This document shows positions 29,109 through 37,345 of a stretch of 64,000 nucleotides of DNA, one piece after another; position 1 is the first letter of the stretch, and each line of letters begins with the position of its first letter. The DNA lies in the NCBI GenBank assembly GCA_041918675.1, contig JAYRVF010000013.1, positions 113,625 through 177,624 on the forward strand. Direction: 5' to 3'. The DNA is from SCUB01 sp041918675. GTDB lineage: Bacteria; Pseudomonadota; Alphaproteobacteria; Rhizobiales; Xanthobacteraceae. The notes beneath the pieces were generated by a model, which was not told the DNA's origin, made no database searches, and saw nothing but the letters and a program-made list of their open reading frames with translations. Made by a program: the position numbers and the translations under genes.

Positions 29109-29837
29109 CTATTCCGCCGGCTGCGCCGCGCCCTTGCGGCGCGGTACATAGCGCTGCTCGCGCGGATTGTCCGCCTGGTGGCGCGTCGGCGAGAAGAACA
29201 CGCCGGGCGCGTGCAGCAACTTGGAGAAGGGAAAGACGATCATCAACGCGAGGACGAATGTCAGGTGCGCGAGCAGCGGCGGGTCGACCGGCAGCGGCCG
29301 CCAGTCGAATCGGACGAGGCCGAGGAAGAAGGCCTTCACCGCGACGATGTCGGTATGGGCGACGAACTTCATCATCAGGCCGCTCACGCCGATCAGGATG
29401 AGCAACAGCAGCATCAGATGGTCCGACGGCGAGGAGATGTAGCGCACGCGCGGAACCAGCAGGCGCCGCGCCCACAACGCGGCCAGCGCGGCGACCATGG
29501 CGAAACCGGCGTAGATGCCGAACGGCTGGGCCAGCGCCACCACCAGCCACACCGGCTCGGTGAAGTAGCGCACGTGACGCAGCAGCACGAGCGCGAGGGC
29601 GGCGTGAAACACCCAGCCGAACACCCAGATCCACTTGTTCGACTTGAACAGGCTTTCGAACACCACCACTTCGCGCAGCACGCGGAAGGCCGCGCCCGGC
29701 TTGGTCGTCGGCGCTGGGGTGGTCGCGATCTTCAGCGGCGCCGGGGTCGTCGCGTATTGATAGACGCGCAACGCCAGCCCGCCCACGAGAACGACCGTGG
29801 CCGCGTAGAACGCCAGCGCGAAGATCGCCGTAACCAC
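29109..29837 (-). CDS. dsrM: DsrM, heme b membrane subunit
   Basis: The 242-residue protein has about five to six membrane helices with His residues suited to heme b (WVFHAALALVLLRHVRYF, SDHLMLLLLILIG), like the gamma subunit of nitrate reductases. It exchanges electrons with quinone and DsrK. The start is a GTG at 29837 with GGGAGGG before it; no ATG fits better. Two strong stem-loops separate it from dsrC. Confidence 0.94.
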   Translation of the reverse strand: MVTAIFALAFYAATVVLVGGLALRVYQYATTPAPLKIATTPAPTTKPGAAFRVLREVVVFESLFKSNKWIWVFGWVFHAALALVLLRHVRYFTEPVWLVVALAQPFGIYAGFAMVAALAALWARRLLVPRVRYISSPSDHLMLLLLILIGVSGLMMKFVAHTDIVAVKAFFLGLVRFDWRPLPVDPPLLAHLTFVLALMIVFPFSKLLHAPGVFFSPTRHQADNPREQRYVPRRKGAAQPAE

Positions 29838-29853
29838 ATCACCCTCCCACGCG

Positions 29854-29910
29854 CGGGCCGCTTGGCGCGGCCCGTCGGTTTCGTTTTGTTCGCCGGCGGG
29901 GCCGCCGGCG
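29854..29910 (-). promoter_or_regulatory. Two stem-loops in the dsrC-dsrM gap
   Basis: CGGGCCGC and GCGGCCCG pair at 29854-29874 with a 5-base loop. CGCCGGCGG and CCGCCGGCG pair at 29891-29910 around a 2-base centre. Both lie just after the dsrC stop in transcript order. They could stabilise the dsrC message or attenuate dsrM onward. Confidence 0.55.
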
Positions 29911-29921
29911 CGGACGCCGCC

Positions 29922-30257
29922 CTAGATGCAGCCGGTCGGCTTCGGCAGACCGGCGATCTTGCAGGCCTGCTTCGCCGGGCCGTAGGGGAACAGCTCGTAG
30001 AGATACTTCTGGTCGCCCTTCTCCGCGCCGTACTTCTTCTTCATTTCCTTGACGAGGATGCGGACCGCCGGCGCGATCTGGTATTCGTCGTAATAGTCGC
30101 GCAGGAAGTTGACGACCTCCCAGTGCTCCGGCGTCATGTTGATGTTTTCGTTCTTGGCGATGATCTCGGCGAGTTCCTGCGTCCACTGCCCGATGTCGGT
30201 GAGATAGCCTTCCTCGTCGTGCTCGATCTGATGACCGTTGACCTGATATCCCGTCAT
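29922..30257 (-). CDS. dsrC: DsrC, sulfur-carrier protein
   Basis: The 111-residue product is a true DsrC: its C-terminal arm QACKIAGLPKPTGCI keeps both redox Cys, Cys99 and Cys110, ten residues apart. DsrC takes sulfur from DsrEFH and delivers it to DsrAB as persulfide; oxidation yields the trisulfide. TusE-type relatives usually lack one Cys, so this is not TusE. A TTCCTTCC stretch on the plus strand is the ribosome site GGAAGGAAAACAGC on the coding strand. It follows dsrH after 46 bases. Confidence 0.98.
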   Translation of the reverse strand: MTGYQVNGHQIEHDEEGYLTDIGQWTQELAEIIAKNENINMTPEHWEVVNFLRDYYDEYQIAPAVRILVKEMKKKYGAEKGDQKYLYELFPYGPAKQACKIAGLPKPTGCI

Positions 30258-30303
30258 GCTGTTTTCCTTCCTCTGAAGTTTTCGCGAGGGCCCCAGGGGC
30301 CGC

Positions 30304-30612
30304 CTAGAGCCAAGCCTGCGTACGATCGTGGCTCGTCACCAGATCGACAAAACCCGCGTAGTCGACGACCGTGATTCCATCGATGATCTGATCCGGCTTC
30401 ATGCCGCGCGCGGCAAGGTCGGGACCGAGCACGCAGATCTTGGCCGATTTGAGCGCGCCGGCGACCATCGTGGCCGCGCTCGATCCCTTGCGCGCGCCGA
30501 TGACGCCGTCCTCGATCATGAGCACGGTGTCGCCGGCGGCGACGTGATTGATGCAGCTCGCGAGCGTGGCGCGCTCGAACGGCGACTTGTTGACGGTGTG
30601 AAGCGTCGGCAC
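30304..30612 (-). CDS. dsrH: DsrH, sulfurtransferase subunit
   Basis: The 102-residue product begins PTLHTVNKSPFERATLASC and has the conserved Cys at position 20, as in Allochromatium DsrH. The start is a GTG at 30612: it gives the family length, and GAGGGAA lies eight bases upstream. An upstream open frame overlaps dsrF and is not real coding. DsrE2F2H2 is a cytoplasmic hexamer passing sulfur to DsrC; DsrH belongs to the TusB group. Confidence 0.94.
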   Translation of the reverse strand: MPTLHTVNKSPFERATLASCINHVAAGDTVLMIEDGVIGARKGSSAATMVAGALKSAKICVLGPDLAARGMKPDQIIDGITVVDYAGFVDLVTSHDRTQAWL

Positions 30613-30632
30613 GGCGGCAATTCCCTCGGGGT

Positions 30633-31043
30633 CTAGAAGCTGAGAACGACGTCTTGCGACGCCATGATGCGGGTCATCTCGGCGCGATCGACCAGGTTGA
30701 TCGACGGCTTCTCGGCGTAGTCCTCGTCCTCGTCCTCCCACACGATCGGCATCAGATCGTCGACGGTGAGGCCGCGCTCGGCCAGCGACTCGCGCTCGAC
30801 ATAGAGACGGCGGACCTCGAAGTCGCCGAGCGCGCGATAGGTCTTGGAAAAGTTCTTGCAGCCAATGCCGGCGGTGTCCTGCCCCTCGATGAGCTGGTAG
30901 ACGCCGTCATCGAGGAAGGCGAGACTCACATCCTGCTCGAACGCGGCGCCGATCAGCACGACCTCGAGCGACTCCAGCGCGTAGATCGTGCCGTAAGGCG
31001 CCTTGCGGTTGACGTAGAGAAACTTCTTTTTGACGTCGGCCAT
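30633..31043 (-). CDS. dsrF: DsrF, sulfurtransferase subunit
   Basis: The 136-residue product has the same length as known DsrF and belongs to the DsrE/TusC fold. It contains RKAPYGTIYALESLEVVLIGAAF, FLDDGVYQL and GIGCKNFSKTYRALGDFEV. It forms the DsrEFH hexamer and has no essential acceptor Cys like that of DsrE. The ATG at 31043 is five bases downstream of the dsrE stop, so the genes are tightly coupled. Confidence 0.95.
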   Translation of the reverse strand: MADVKKKFLYVNRKAPYGTIYALESLEVVLIGAAFEQDVSLAFLDDGVYQLIEGQDTAGIGCKNFSKTYRALGDFEVRRLYVERESLAERGLTVDDLMPIVWEDEDEDYAEKPSINLVDRAEMTRIMASQDVVLSF

Positions 31044-31048
31044 GATCG

Positions 31049-31441
31049 TTAGTCCCCGAACACGACGAGGCGGTCGGTCTCGATGCCGGCCTCGATCAAC
31101 TGACCCAGGCCCGAGATGCGGAAACCGGGAGCGATATTGTCGCCGTCCTTGCCCTGGCGCTTGGCCTCGTTGGGATCGAGAATGCCGCGGCGCTGGGCGG
31201 CGGCGATGCACACGACCAGATCGAGCTTGTGCGCGGCGGCGAGCTCCGTCCACAGCTTCTGCAGGTTGCGGTCGTCCTGCGGCGGCACGGTGAAGCGCGT
31301 GCCGTTGTTGACGCCGTCATGATAGAAAAAGACCCGGAAAATCTGGTGGCCTTTTTCGATCGCCGCCTTGGTGAAACGATAGGCCGTATCCGACGCTTGA
31401 TGCGTGTACGGCCCCTCGTTGACGACAATGCCCAGTTTCAC
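31049..31441 (-). CDS. dsrE: DsrE, sulfur-accepting subunit
   Basis: The 130-residue product has its acceptor Cys at position 78 (DLVVCIAAAQRRGI), the same number as in Allochromatium DsrE. This separates it from TusD relatives that follow a different context. It accepts sulfane sulfur, possibly from TusA, and hands it to DsrC. The start is a GTG at 31441 with GAGGGG upstream. It follows dsrB after 39 bases. Confidence 0.96.
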   Translation of the reverse strand: MKLGIVVNEGPYTHQASDTAYRFTKAAIEKGHQIFRVFFYHDGVNNGTRFTVPPQDDRNLQKLWTELAAAHKLDLVVCIAAAQRRGILDPNEAKRQGKDGDNIAPGFRISGLGQLIEAGIETDRLVVFGD

Positions 31442-31480
31442 GTGTCAGCCCCTCAACAAACACGGGTGGATCGGACGCGC

Positions 31481-32560
31481 TCAGAAGTGAACGTGCGCCG
31501 ACATGTTCATGGTCTTGCGCGCGCCAGTCCACGTGTCGAGGTGGTGCTTGGTGAACGCGAAGCCGGTGAGTTCGAAGAAGCGCGGCCAGCCGATACGCTC
31601 GATCCATTCGCCCAGACGCTCCCAATCCTTGGCGTTGTCCTTGTAGGCGTAAAGGATCTTGCGCACGACGTCGGCGACTTCCGGCCAGCGCGGCGCGTTG
31701 TTCGGCAGGTTGGCGACGACGAGCTTGTGGAACGTCGGCTTGGAGCGCGCGTTGGAGTGCTTGCCGCCGACCCACACCGCGATCTTGGTGGAGTCCGCGC
31801 CGTTGATCTGCATCGGCGGGCACGGCGGATAGCAGGCGCCGCAGCACACGCACTTCTTCTCGTCGACCTCGAGCGAGGGCTTGCCGTCGACCAGGGCGGG
31901 ACGGATCGCCGCCACCGGGCAGCGCGCCACCACCGCCGGACGCTCGCAGACCTTGGCGACGAGGTCGTGATTGATCCTGGGCGGCTTGGTGTATTGCACG
32001 TTGATCGAGATGTCGCCCTGGCCGCCGCAATTGATCTGGCAGCACGAGGTGGTGATGCGCACGCGGTTCGGCATCTCCTCCTTGACGAACTCGTCGTACA
32101 TCATGTCCATCAGGCTCTTGACCACGCCGGAGGCGTCGGTGCCGGGAATGTCGCAATGCAGCCAGCCCTGCGTGTGCGAGATCATCGACACCGAATTGCC
32201 GGTGCCGCCGACGGGAAAGCCCGCGTCGTTGAGCGCCTTGATCAGCGCCGGCACCTTCTCGAACTTCGACACCATGAACTCCATGTTGGAGCGCGTGGTG
32301 AAGCGGACGTAACCCTCGCCCTGCTGGTCGGCGATGTCGCACAGCTTGCGGATGGTGAAGACGTCCATCTGGCGCTGGGTGCCGGCGCGAACGGTCCACA
32401 CTTCCTCGCCGTTCTTGGCGACGTGATGCAGCACGCCCGGACGCGGCCGGTCGTGGTAATCCCAGTTGCCGTAGTTCTTCTTCATGACCGGATGCATCCA
32501 CTGGAACGGATCCGGCGCGCCTGATTCGATCGGACGGCGCTGTTGCACGGCGGTGCTCAT
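31481..32560 (-). CDS. dsrB: Dissimilatory sulfite reductase subunit beta (reverse type)
   Basis: The 359-residue subunit has the siroheme/Fe-S segment TTSCCQINCGGQGD, CERPAVVARCP, and a ferredoxin insert KKCVCCGACYPPCPPM. N-terminal PFQWMHPVMKKNYGNWDYH is typical of DsrB. With DsrA it forms the cytoplasmic alpha2beta2 enzyme, which in sulfur oxidisers runs towards sulfite. Neighbours DsrEFH, found in oxidisers and not in reducers, support the oxidative type. The ATG at 32560 has GGGGAGG before it. Confidence 0.98.
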   Translation of the reverse strand: MSTAVQQRRPIESGAPDPFQWMHPVMKKNYGNWDYHDRPRPGVLHHVAKNGEEVWTVRAGTQRQMDVFTIRKLCDIADQQGEGYVRFTTRSNMEFMVSKFEKVPALIKALNDAGFPVGGTGNSVSMISHTQGWLHCDIPGTDASGVVKSLMDMMYDEFVKEEMPNRVRITTSCCQINCGGQGDISINVQYTKPPRINHDLVAKVCERPAVVARCPVAAIRPALVDGKPSLEVDEKKCVCCGACYPPCPPMQINGADSTKIAVWVGGKHSNARSKPTFHKLVVANLPNNAPRWPEVADVVRKILYAYKDNAKDWERLGEWIERIGWPRFFELTGFAFTKHHLDTWTGARKTMNMSAHVHF

Positions 32561-32605
32561 CGACAAAACCTCCCCAGCGTAACTGGACTTCGTTTGATCT
32601 TGACG

Positions 32606-32629
32606 CCGCGGCCGACGCGCCGGCCGCGG
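32606..32629 (-). promoter_or_regulatory. Stem-loop between dsrA and dsrB
   Basis: CCGCGGCC and GGCCGCGG form a perfect 8-bp stem with an 8-base loop in the 88-base dsrA-dsrB gap. No T-run follows, so an RNA-stability element is likelier than a full terminator. Confidence 0.5.
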
Positions 32630-32648
32630 TTGGATTAGGCGCGACCGA

Positions 32649-33944
32649 TCATTCGGCCGCTTCGGCCTTGCCGGCCTTGCGGGCGAAATATTTGTCCGCC
32701 TCGTCGGTGAAATCATCGGTGCGCACGTAGCTGGAGGTGCGCGGATGATTGACCATGTTCGGATCGGGCTCGATGCCGACCGCCTCGAGGAACGCCGGCA
32801 GACCGATGCGGTCGATGCATTCGCCGATGCGCTCGTGCTCGAGCGCGTTCTCGGCGAAGAAGTCGACGATACCGCGGGCGAACTCCACCAGCCGGTCGAA
32901 ATCCTCGTCGCTCTCCAGCTTGAAGAACGGCACCATCATGGTGCCCATCAGGTCGCCGATCTTGAGCGCGCGCTTGCCGCCGATCAGGATCGAGACGCCC
33001 TTGTCGTCGCCCGGCGCCAGCGCCTTGTTCATGACGTTGATGCAATGCATGCAGCGCACGCACGACTTGTTGTCGACGTCGAGCGTGTCGTCGTCATTGA
33101 GGCTGAGCGCCCGCGTCGGACACATCGCGATGACGTGGTCGATCACGTATTTGCGGCCGGCCTTCTTGACGTAGGCCTTCACCTCGGCCTGGTCGACCTT
33201 CATGTCGTCGCGCCAGGTGCCGATCACCGCGAAGTCGGCGCGATGGATGGCGTTGACGCAATCATTGGGGCAGCCCGAGAACTTGAACTTGAACTTGTAG
33301 GGCAGCGCCGGCCGATGCATCTCGTCGAGGAACGAATTGATGATCGAGCGGTGCGCCTTGACCTCGTCGAAGCAGGACATCTCGCAGCGCGCGTGACCGA
33401 CGCAGCTCATCGAGGTACGCATCGCCGGGCCCGCGCCGCCGAGATCGAAACCCATCTCGTTGAGCTCGTCGAACGCCTTCTGCGTCGCCGCGCTGGTGCA
33501 GCCCTGGAACATGATGTCGCCGGACTGGCCGTGGAACGCGATCAGGCCGGAACCGTGCTTCTCCCAGACATCGCAGAGCTTGCGCAGAATGTCGGTGTTG
33601 TAATGAAAGCCGGGCGGCGGCTGGACGCGCAGCGTGTGGAATTCCCTCGACGCCGGATATTTGTCCGCGACTTCCGAGAAGCGCGGAATGATGCCGCCAC
33701 CATAGCCGACCACCGAGATCGCGCCGCCTTTCCAATAGCCCAGACGGTTGGTGTAGGAATGCTCGAGCTGGCCGAGCAGATCGTTCATCATCGCCGCGTA
33801 GGGCTTGTCCTTGGCGTCACGCAGGCGCTTGAGCCCGGTGACGAAGCTCGGCCACGGACCGGTTTCAAGTTCGTCGAGCAGCGGCGTGGCATGCCGCGCC
33901 GTCGCCGAACCCGACTGGCCGTCCTTGTTCTTCTCGTTCGACAT
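32649..33944 (-). CDS. dsrA: Dissimilatory sulfite reductase subunit alpha (reverse type)
   Basis: The 431-residue subunit has the siroheme-[4Fe-4S] ligand motifs CVGHARC (C-x5-C) and CPNDC (C-x3-C), and a ferredoxin insert (CPTRAL, then SCVRCMHCINVMNK). It oxidises the sulfur bound to DsrC to sulfite in the cytoplasm. The ATG at 33944 is supported by AAGGAGATC eight bases upstream. An open frame continuing to 34112 has no such site. It is the first gene of the 14-gene leftward operon. Confidence 0.98.
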   Translation of the reverse strand: MSNEKNKDGQSGSATARHATPLLDELETGPWPSFVTGLKRLRDAKDKPYAAMMNDLLGQLEHSYTNRLGYWKGGAISVVGYGGGIIPRFSEVADKYPASREFHTLRVQPPPGFHYNTDILRKLCDVWEKHGSGLIAFHGQSGDIMFQGCTSAATQKAFDELNEMGFDLGGAGPAMRTSMSCVGHARCEMSCFDEVKAHRSIINSFLDEMHRPALPYKFKFKFSGCPNDCVNAIHRADFAVIGTWRDDMKVDQAEVKAYVKKAGRKYVIDHVIAMCPTRALSLNDDDTLDVDNKSCVRCMHCINVMNKALAPGDDKGVSILIGGKRALKIGDLMGTMMVPFFKLESDEDFDRLVEFARGIVDFFAENALEHERIGECIDRIGLPAFLEAVGIEPDPNMVNHPRTSSYVRTDDFTDEADKYFARKAGKAEAAE

Positions 33945-34165
33945 CGCCGATCTCCTTTTTTCGGATCGAAGCCTGGCTTCAAACCAATCGTTTCCTCGTC
34001 GCGCCACGTATCCGTCGTTTCGGACCGAGCTTAAGATACGCTGACGCACTTCATTCAGACGCACTTCGCTCGGTTCGCGAGCGCGGGCCTCGTCGAGGCC
34101 CGATGGCGGCACCGCCTCGTTCCCACGCGGCGCTTGCGCATCCGCCTTGGCGAGACGATTTAGTT

Positions 34166-34194
34166 GCCATACATCGTCGCCGTAGTATCATCAA
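34166..34194 (-). promoter_or_regulatory. Candidate dsr operon promoter
   Basis: On the coding strand TTGATG (34194-34189), 17 bases, then TATGGC (34171-34166). The -35 part overlaps the left arm of the inverted repeat at 34188, as expected for repressor control. The leader to dsrA would be about 210 bases. The -10 match is weak. Confidence 0.35.
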
Positions 34195-34215
34195 TTCGAA
34201 TATATGAATAGATGA
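34188..34215. promoter_or_regulatory. Inverted-repeat operator candidate, SqrR/BigR type
   Basis: TCATCAATTC and GAATAGATGA are inverted arms matching at 9 of 10 positions with an 8-base AT-rich spacer (GAATATAT). The core ATTC-N8-GAAT is the form I recall for SqrR operators. A regulator of that family is encoded at 46266. Confidence 0.6.
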
Positions 34216-34429
34216 AATTCGCGCGCAAGGCCCGATATCGCCAAATCAATTGGCATCGATCGCCTGTGTGCAATGCAACAAAATCAGATGAAGTCATTCC
34301 AATGATGCGCGTGGTTCCGCTGATCGGCAAGACTGTCGCTTATCAAGGCACAAAAAATTCGAGCACCTATCAAGGCTTGGATACCGACGGCGGCCGACGG
34401 CCGGCGAGGCGGCGTGAAGGATGGCGGCA

Positions 34430-35428
34430 ATGAGCGCGATCGGCCCGACCGGAAATGGCACGAATGAATCGCAATTGGCGCGGGCTCTCGCGCTCCCGCC
34501 GCGCGGCGGCCCCTTCGCGCTCGACGACGGCGACAGCTATGCGGCCTGGCGCGATCACAAGCTTTCCCGCTACCCGACCGACGCGTCCGCGCTGGCTGTG
34601 GAAATCGCCGACCTCGGCCATCCGACCGCGTCGGAGCACGCCGCCATTCTCGCGCGCTGCCGCCTCGCGAACATGGCGGTCTATGCGAGCCTGCGGCTCG
34701 GGCGCGATCCTGTCGGCGCGCGGGCGGCGCTACGCGCGCTCGGCGTCGCCTTCGGCCTCGTCCACGCCGAGGACCATCGTTCCGCCGAGGCCGACGGCAT
34801 CGTCGCCATCGAAATGGCGGACCAGGGCGGACGCGCGGGCTACATCCCCTATTCGAACCGTCCGATCGCATGGCACACCGACGGCTATTACAACTACCAC
34901 GGCCCGGCGCGCTGCATTCAGGCGATGCTGCTGCATTGCGTGCGCGACGCGCCCGACGGCGGCGTCAACGCGCTGCTCGACCATGAGATCGCCTACATCC
35001 GCCTACGCGAGCGCGATCCGGCCTTCATCGCCGCGCTGATGCACCCCGATGCGATGACGATCCCGGCCAATGTCGAGCCCAACGGCCGCGTTCGCGCCGC
35101 CAATACCGGCCCGGTCTTCGCCGTGCATCCGGCGACCGGCGCCCTCATCATGCGCTACACCGCGCGCACGCGCTCCATCGCCTGGCGCGACGACGCGACC
35201 ACCAGGGCGGCCGTCGCCTTCCTCGAACAGGTGCTCGCGAGCGACCCGCTGACCATCACCCACCGGCTGTCGCCCGGCGAAGGCGTCATCTGCAACAACG
35301 TGCTCCATACCCGCACCGGATTTTTACCGGCCACGACGGCGAAAAGCGGCCGGCTGCTCTATCGCATCCGCTATCATGACCGCATCGAGGACGGCGCGAG
35401 CCGACTCGCCCCGGCGGGCGCGGCCTGA
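34430..35428 (+). CDS. TauD/TfdA-like Fe(II)/2-oxoglutarate dioxygenase
   Basis: The 332-residue product has the iron-binding HTD motif in AWHTDGYYN and the distal His segment CNNVLHTRTGFLP followed by Arg, as in TauD-type dioxygenases. The family hydroxylates small substrates such as taurine or other sulfonates, releasing sulfite in the taurine case. The substrate here is unknown. ATG 34430 is preferred because AAGG lies nine bases upstream; ATG 34421 is an alternative. It is divergent from dsrA and followed by two tiny genes and cysG, suggesting a role in sulfur metabolism. Confidence 0.82.
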   Translation: MSAIGPTGNGTNESQLARALALPPRGGPFALDDGDSYAAWRDHKLSRYPTDASALAVEIADLGHPTASEHAAILARCRLANMAVYASLRLGRDPVGARAALRALGVAFGLVHAEDHRSAEADGIVAIEMADQGGRAGYIPYSNRPIAWHTDGYYNYHGPARCIQAMLLHCVRDAPDGGVNALLDHEIAYIRLRERDPAFIAALMHPDAMTIPANVEPNGRVRAANTGPVFAVHPATGALIMRYTARTRSIAWRDDATTRAAVAFLEQVLASDPLTITHRLSPGEGVICNNVLHTRTGFLPATTAKSGRLLYRIRYHDRIEDGASRLAPAGAA

Positions 35429-35453
35429 CCAACGCCCTCAAGGATCACGTCCG

Positions 35454-35666
35454 ATGACCGAGCAGATGACCCATCTCAGCGAACTCATCATCGCCCATCC
35501 CGAATTCACCTCGTTCGCGGAATTGGAAAAGGCGGTCACCGCGGCGGCCCAGGCCGGCCAGATACATCTCTATTTCGACGTCAAGCCGGAATACCCGGAC
35601 ACGCCGAACAAATGGGAGGCGCGACTCGAAATGGCGTTCTGCTACGCGGAAAGGCCGGAGGCGTGA
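35454..35666 (+). CDS. Small conserved-looking protein, function unknown
   Basis: The 70-residue product is acidic and mixed alpha/beta in appearance (HLSELIIAHPEFTSFAELEKAV, then QIHLYFDVKPEYPDTPN). It has one Cys (FCYAE) and no membrane segment or signal. It begins 25 bases after the dioxygenase stop, with AAGGATCACG before the ATG, and its TGA overlaps the GTG of the next gene. I do not recognise the family. The close packing argues it is translated. Confidence 0.65.
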   Translation: MTEQMTHLSELIIAHPEFTSFAELEKAVTAAAQAGQIHLYFDVKPEYPDTPNKWEARLEMAFCYAERPEA

Positions 35667-35878
35667 GCGAGCACACGCGAACCCCGATCGAAACTCTCGC
35701 CGCGCCTTACGGACGCGAGATCCGGCTCGACGAAATCGCCTACGAGACCGGCATGACCATGATGCGCGTGACCATCCGCGAGGGCGCGCGCTACACGATT
35801 CTCGAAATCGATCCCGCCACCGCGCGCCGCTGGGCGGAGGTGCTCGGCGCGTGGGCGAACAAGGTCTCGCCCGCCTGA
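35663..35878 (+). CDS. Small conserved-looking protein, possibly DUF6967
   Basis: The 71-residue product starts at a GTG that overlaps the preceding stop (GTGA), with GGAGG just before it. It contains GREIRLDEIAYETGM, MRVTIREGARYTILEID and a final Trp-rich helix. From memory it resembles the small family DUF6967, but I cannot confirm this. It has no Cys and no export signal. Its role is unknown; it sits between a TauD-like dioxygenase and siroheme synthase. Confidence 0.65.
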   Translation: MSEHTRTPIETLAAPYGREIRLDEIAYETGMTMMRVTIREGARYTILEIDPATARRWAEVLGAWANKVSPA

Positions 35879-35950
35879 CGCCGCCTCGTTGACATCGCCG
35901 CGCGCACGGCCCCTCGCCGGCCGCGCGGCCCGAACAACCGGAGAATTGAG

Positions 35951-37345
35951 TTGAACGCGCTGCCGATCTTCGTCGACCTCGCCGACAAGCGCGTCTTGAT
36001 CCATGGCGCCGGCACGTCGGCGGCGCGGCGCGCGGAACTGGCGTTGCGGGCGGGCGCGCGCGTCGAGCTGTTCGCCGCCGCGCTCGGCGACGACTTCCAC
36101 GACATCGCCGGCCACGAGCGGCTCGCCCACGTCGCGCGCGAACCCGTCGCGGCGGATTTCGCCGGCTGCCGCCTCGCCTTCTGCGCCTCGGGCGACCTTG
36201 CCACCGACCGCCGCGTCGCCGACATGGCGCACGCGGCGAATGTGCTCGTCAATGTCGCCGACAATGCCGAGCTTTCCGATTTCATCATGCCCTCGATCGT
36301 CGATCGTTCGCCCCTGATGATCGCGATATCGACCGGCGGGGCCTCGCCGGTGTTCGCGCGCATCATCCGCGCCCGGCTCGAAAGCACCATCCCGGCCTCC
36401 TATGGCCGCCTCGTCGATTTCGTCGCGCGCTACCGCGACAGCATCAACCGCCGCGTGCGCGATTCGATCAGCCGGCGGCGCTTCTGGGAGCGCCTGCTGG
36501 AAGGGCCGATCGCCGACCGAGTCATCGACGGCAATGAGGCGGCGGCGACCGTGGAGATGGAGCGCGCGCTTGCCGAGACGCGATCGGACAAGGAGCCCGA
36601 GCCCGCGGGCGAAGTCTATCTCGTCGGGGCCGGCCCCGGCGATCCCGACCTGCTGACGTTCCGCGCGCAGCGCCTGATGCAGCGCGCCGACGTCGTGCTG
36701 CACGATCGCCTGATCGGCGAGGGACTGCTCAACCTGGTGCGGCGCGACGCCGAGCGCATCTATGTCGGCAAGCTGCCGCAGGATCACGCGCTGCCGCAGG
36801 ATCAGATCGGCCTGCTGATGATCAAGCTCGCGCGCGAGGGCAAGCGCGTGTTGCGCCTCAAGGGCGGCGATCCCTTCATGTTCGGACGCGGCGGCGAGGA
36901 AATCGAGATGCTGGCCGACGCCGGCATTCCGTTTCAGGTGGTGCCCGCGGTCACGGCGGCCAACGGGTGCGCGGCTTACGCCGGCATTCCGCTCACCCAC
37001 CGCGATCACGCGCAGGCCTGCGTGTTCGTCACCGGGCACGGTCGCGACGGCAAGATCGATATCGACTGGAACCTCCTGCTGCAGCCGCACCACACGGTGG
37101 CGATCTTCATGGGGCTAGGCCATCTCGCCACGCTCATGGCCGACTATATCGCGCGCGGCGGCGACCCCGGCCTGCCGGTCGCGGTGGTCGACAACGGCAC
37201 GCGGCCGAACCAGCGCGTCGTCACCGGAACCCTGTCGGACATCGCCGCGCGCGTCGCGGAAGCCGGGCTCAAGGGCCCGGCGATGATCATCGTCGGTACC
37301 GTGGTAACTCTGCGCGAAAAGCTGCGGCCGGCGCCGACGGCTTGA
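35951..37345 (+). CDS. cysG: Siroheme synthase CysG (trifunctional)
   Basis: The 464-residue protein fuses an N-terminal precorrin-2 dehydrogenase/ferrochelatase domain (residues about 1-210) to a uroporphyrinogen-III methyltransferase domain (about 220-460). The former has HGAGTSAARRAEL and VNVADNAELSDFIMPS. The latter has YLVGAGPGDPDLLT, VLHDRL, RLKGGDPFMFGRGGEE and VVPAVTAANGCAAYAGIPLTHR. It makes siroheme, the prosthetic group of DsrAB. The start is a TTG at 35951, with GGAGA upstream. Its dinucleotide loop is GAGTSAARR rather than the usual GGGxVAxRK. Confidence 0.95.
   Translation: MNALPIFVDLADKRVLIHGAGTSAARRAELALRAGARVELFAAALGDDFHDIAGHERLAHVAREPVAADFAGCRLAFCASGDLATDRRVADMAHAANVLVNVADNAELSDFIMPSIVDRSPLMIAISTGGASPVFARIIRARLESTIPASYGRLVDFVARYRDSINRRVRDSISRRRFWERLLEGPIADRVIDGNEAAATVEMERALAETRSDKEPEPAGEVYLVGAGPGDPDLLTFRAQRLMQRADVVLHDRLIGEGLLNLVRRDAERIYVGKLPQDHALPQDQIGLLMIKLAREGKRVLRLKGGDPFMFGRGGEEIEMLADAGIPFQVVPAVTAANGCAAYAGIPLTHRDHAQACVFVTGHGRDGKIDIDWNLLLQPHHTVAIFMGLGHLATLMADYIARGGDPGLPVAVVDNGTRPNQRVVTGTLSDIAARVAEAGLKGPAMIIVGTVVTLREKLRPAPTA

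Larger units (their letters stand above)
33945..34429. other. Divergent control region of dsr operon and tauD-like gene
   Basis: These 485 bases hold the dsrA leader on one side and the promoter of the rightward dioxygenase gene on the other. The region 34,160-34,370 is clearly AT-richer than its surroundings. It contains a 10-bp inverted repeat (34188-34215), a smaller GCCAA-ATCAA-TTGGC repeat near 34,240, and TATCAAGGC twice (34,339 and 34,368). No gene is supported; a 73-codon frame at 34212 looks accidental. Confidence 0.6.

Noticed and set aside
27888..30374. 828-codon rightward frame across dsrK, dsrM and dsrC
   Set aside because: It covers three well-identified genes on the other strand and has shadow composition.
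34212..34433. 73-codon rightward frame in the dsr control region
   Set aside because: It starts inside the inverted repeat, lacks a ribosome site and family resemblance, and overlaps the next gene's start.
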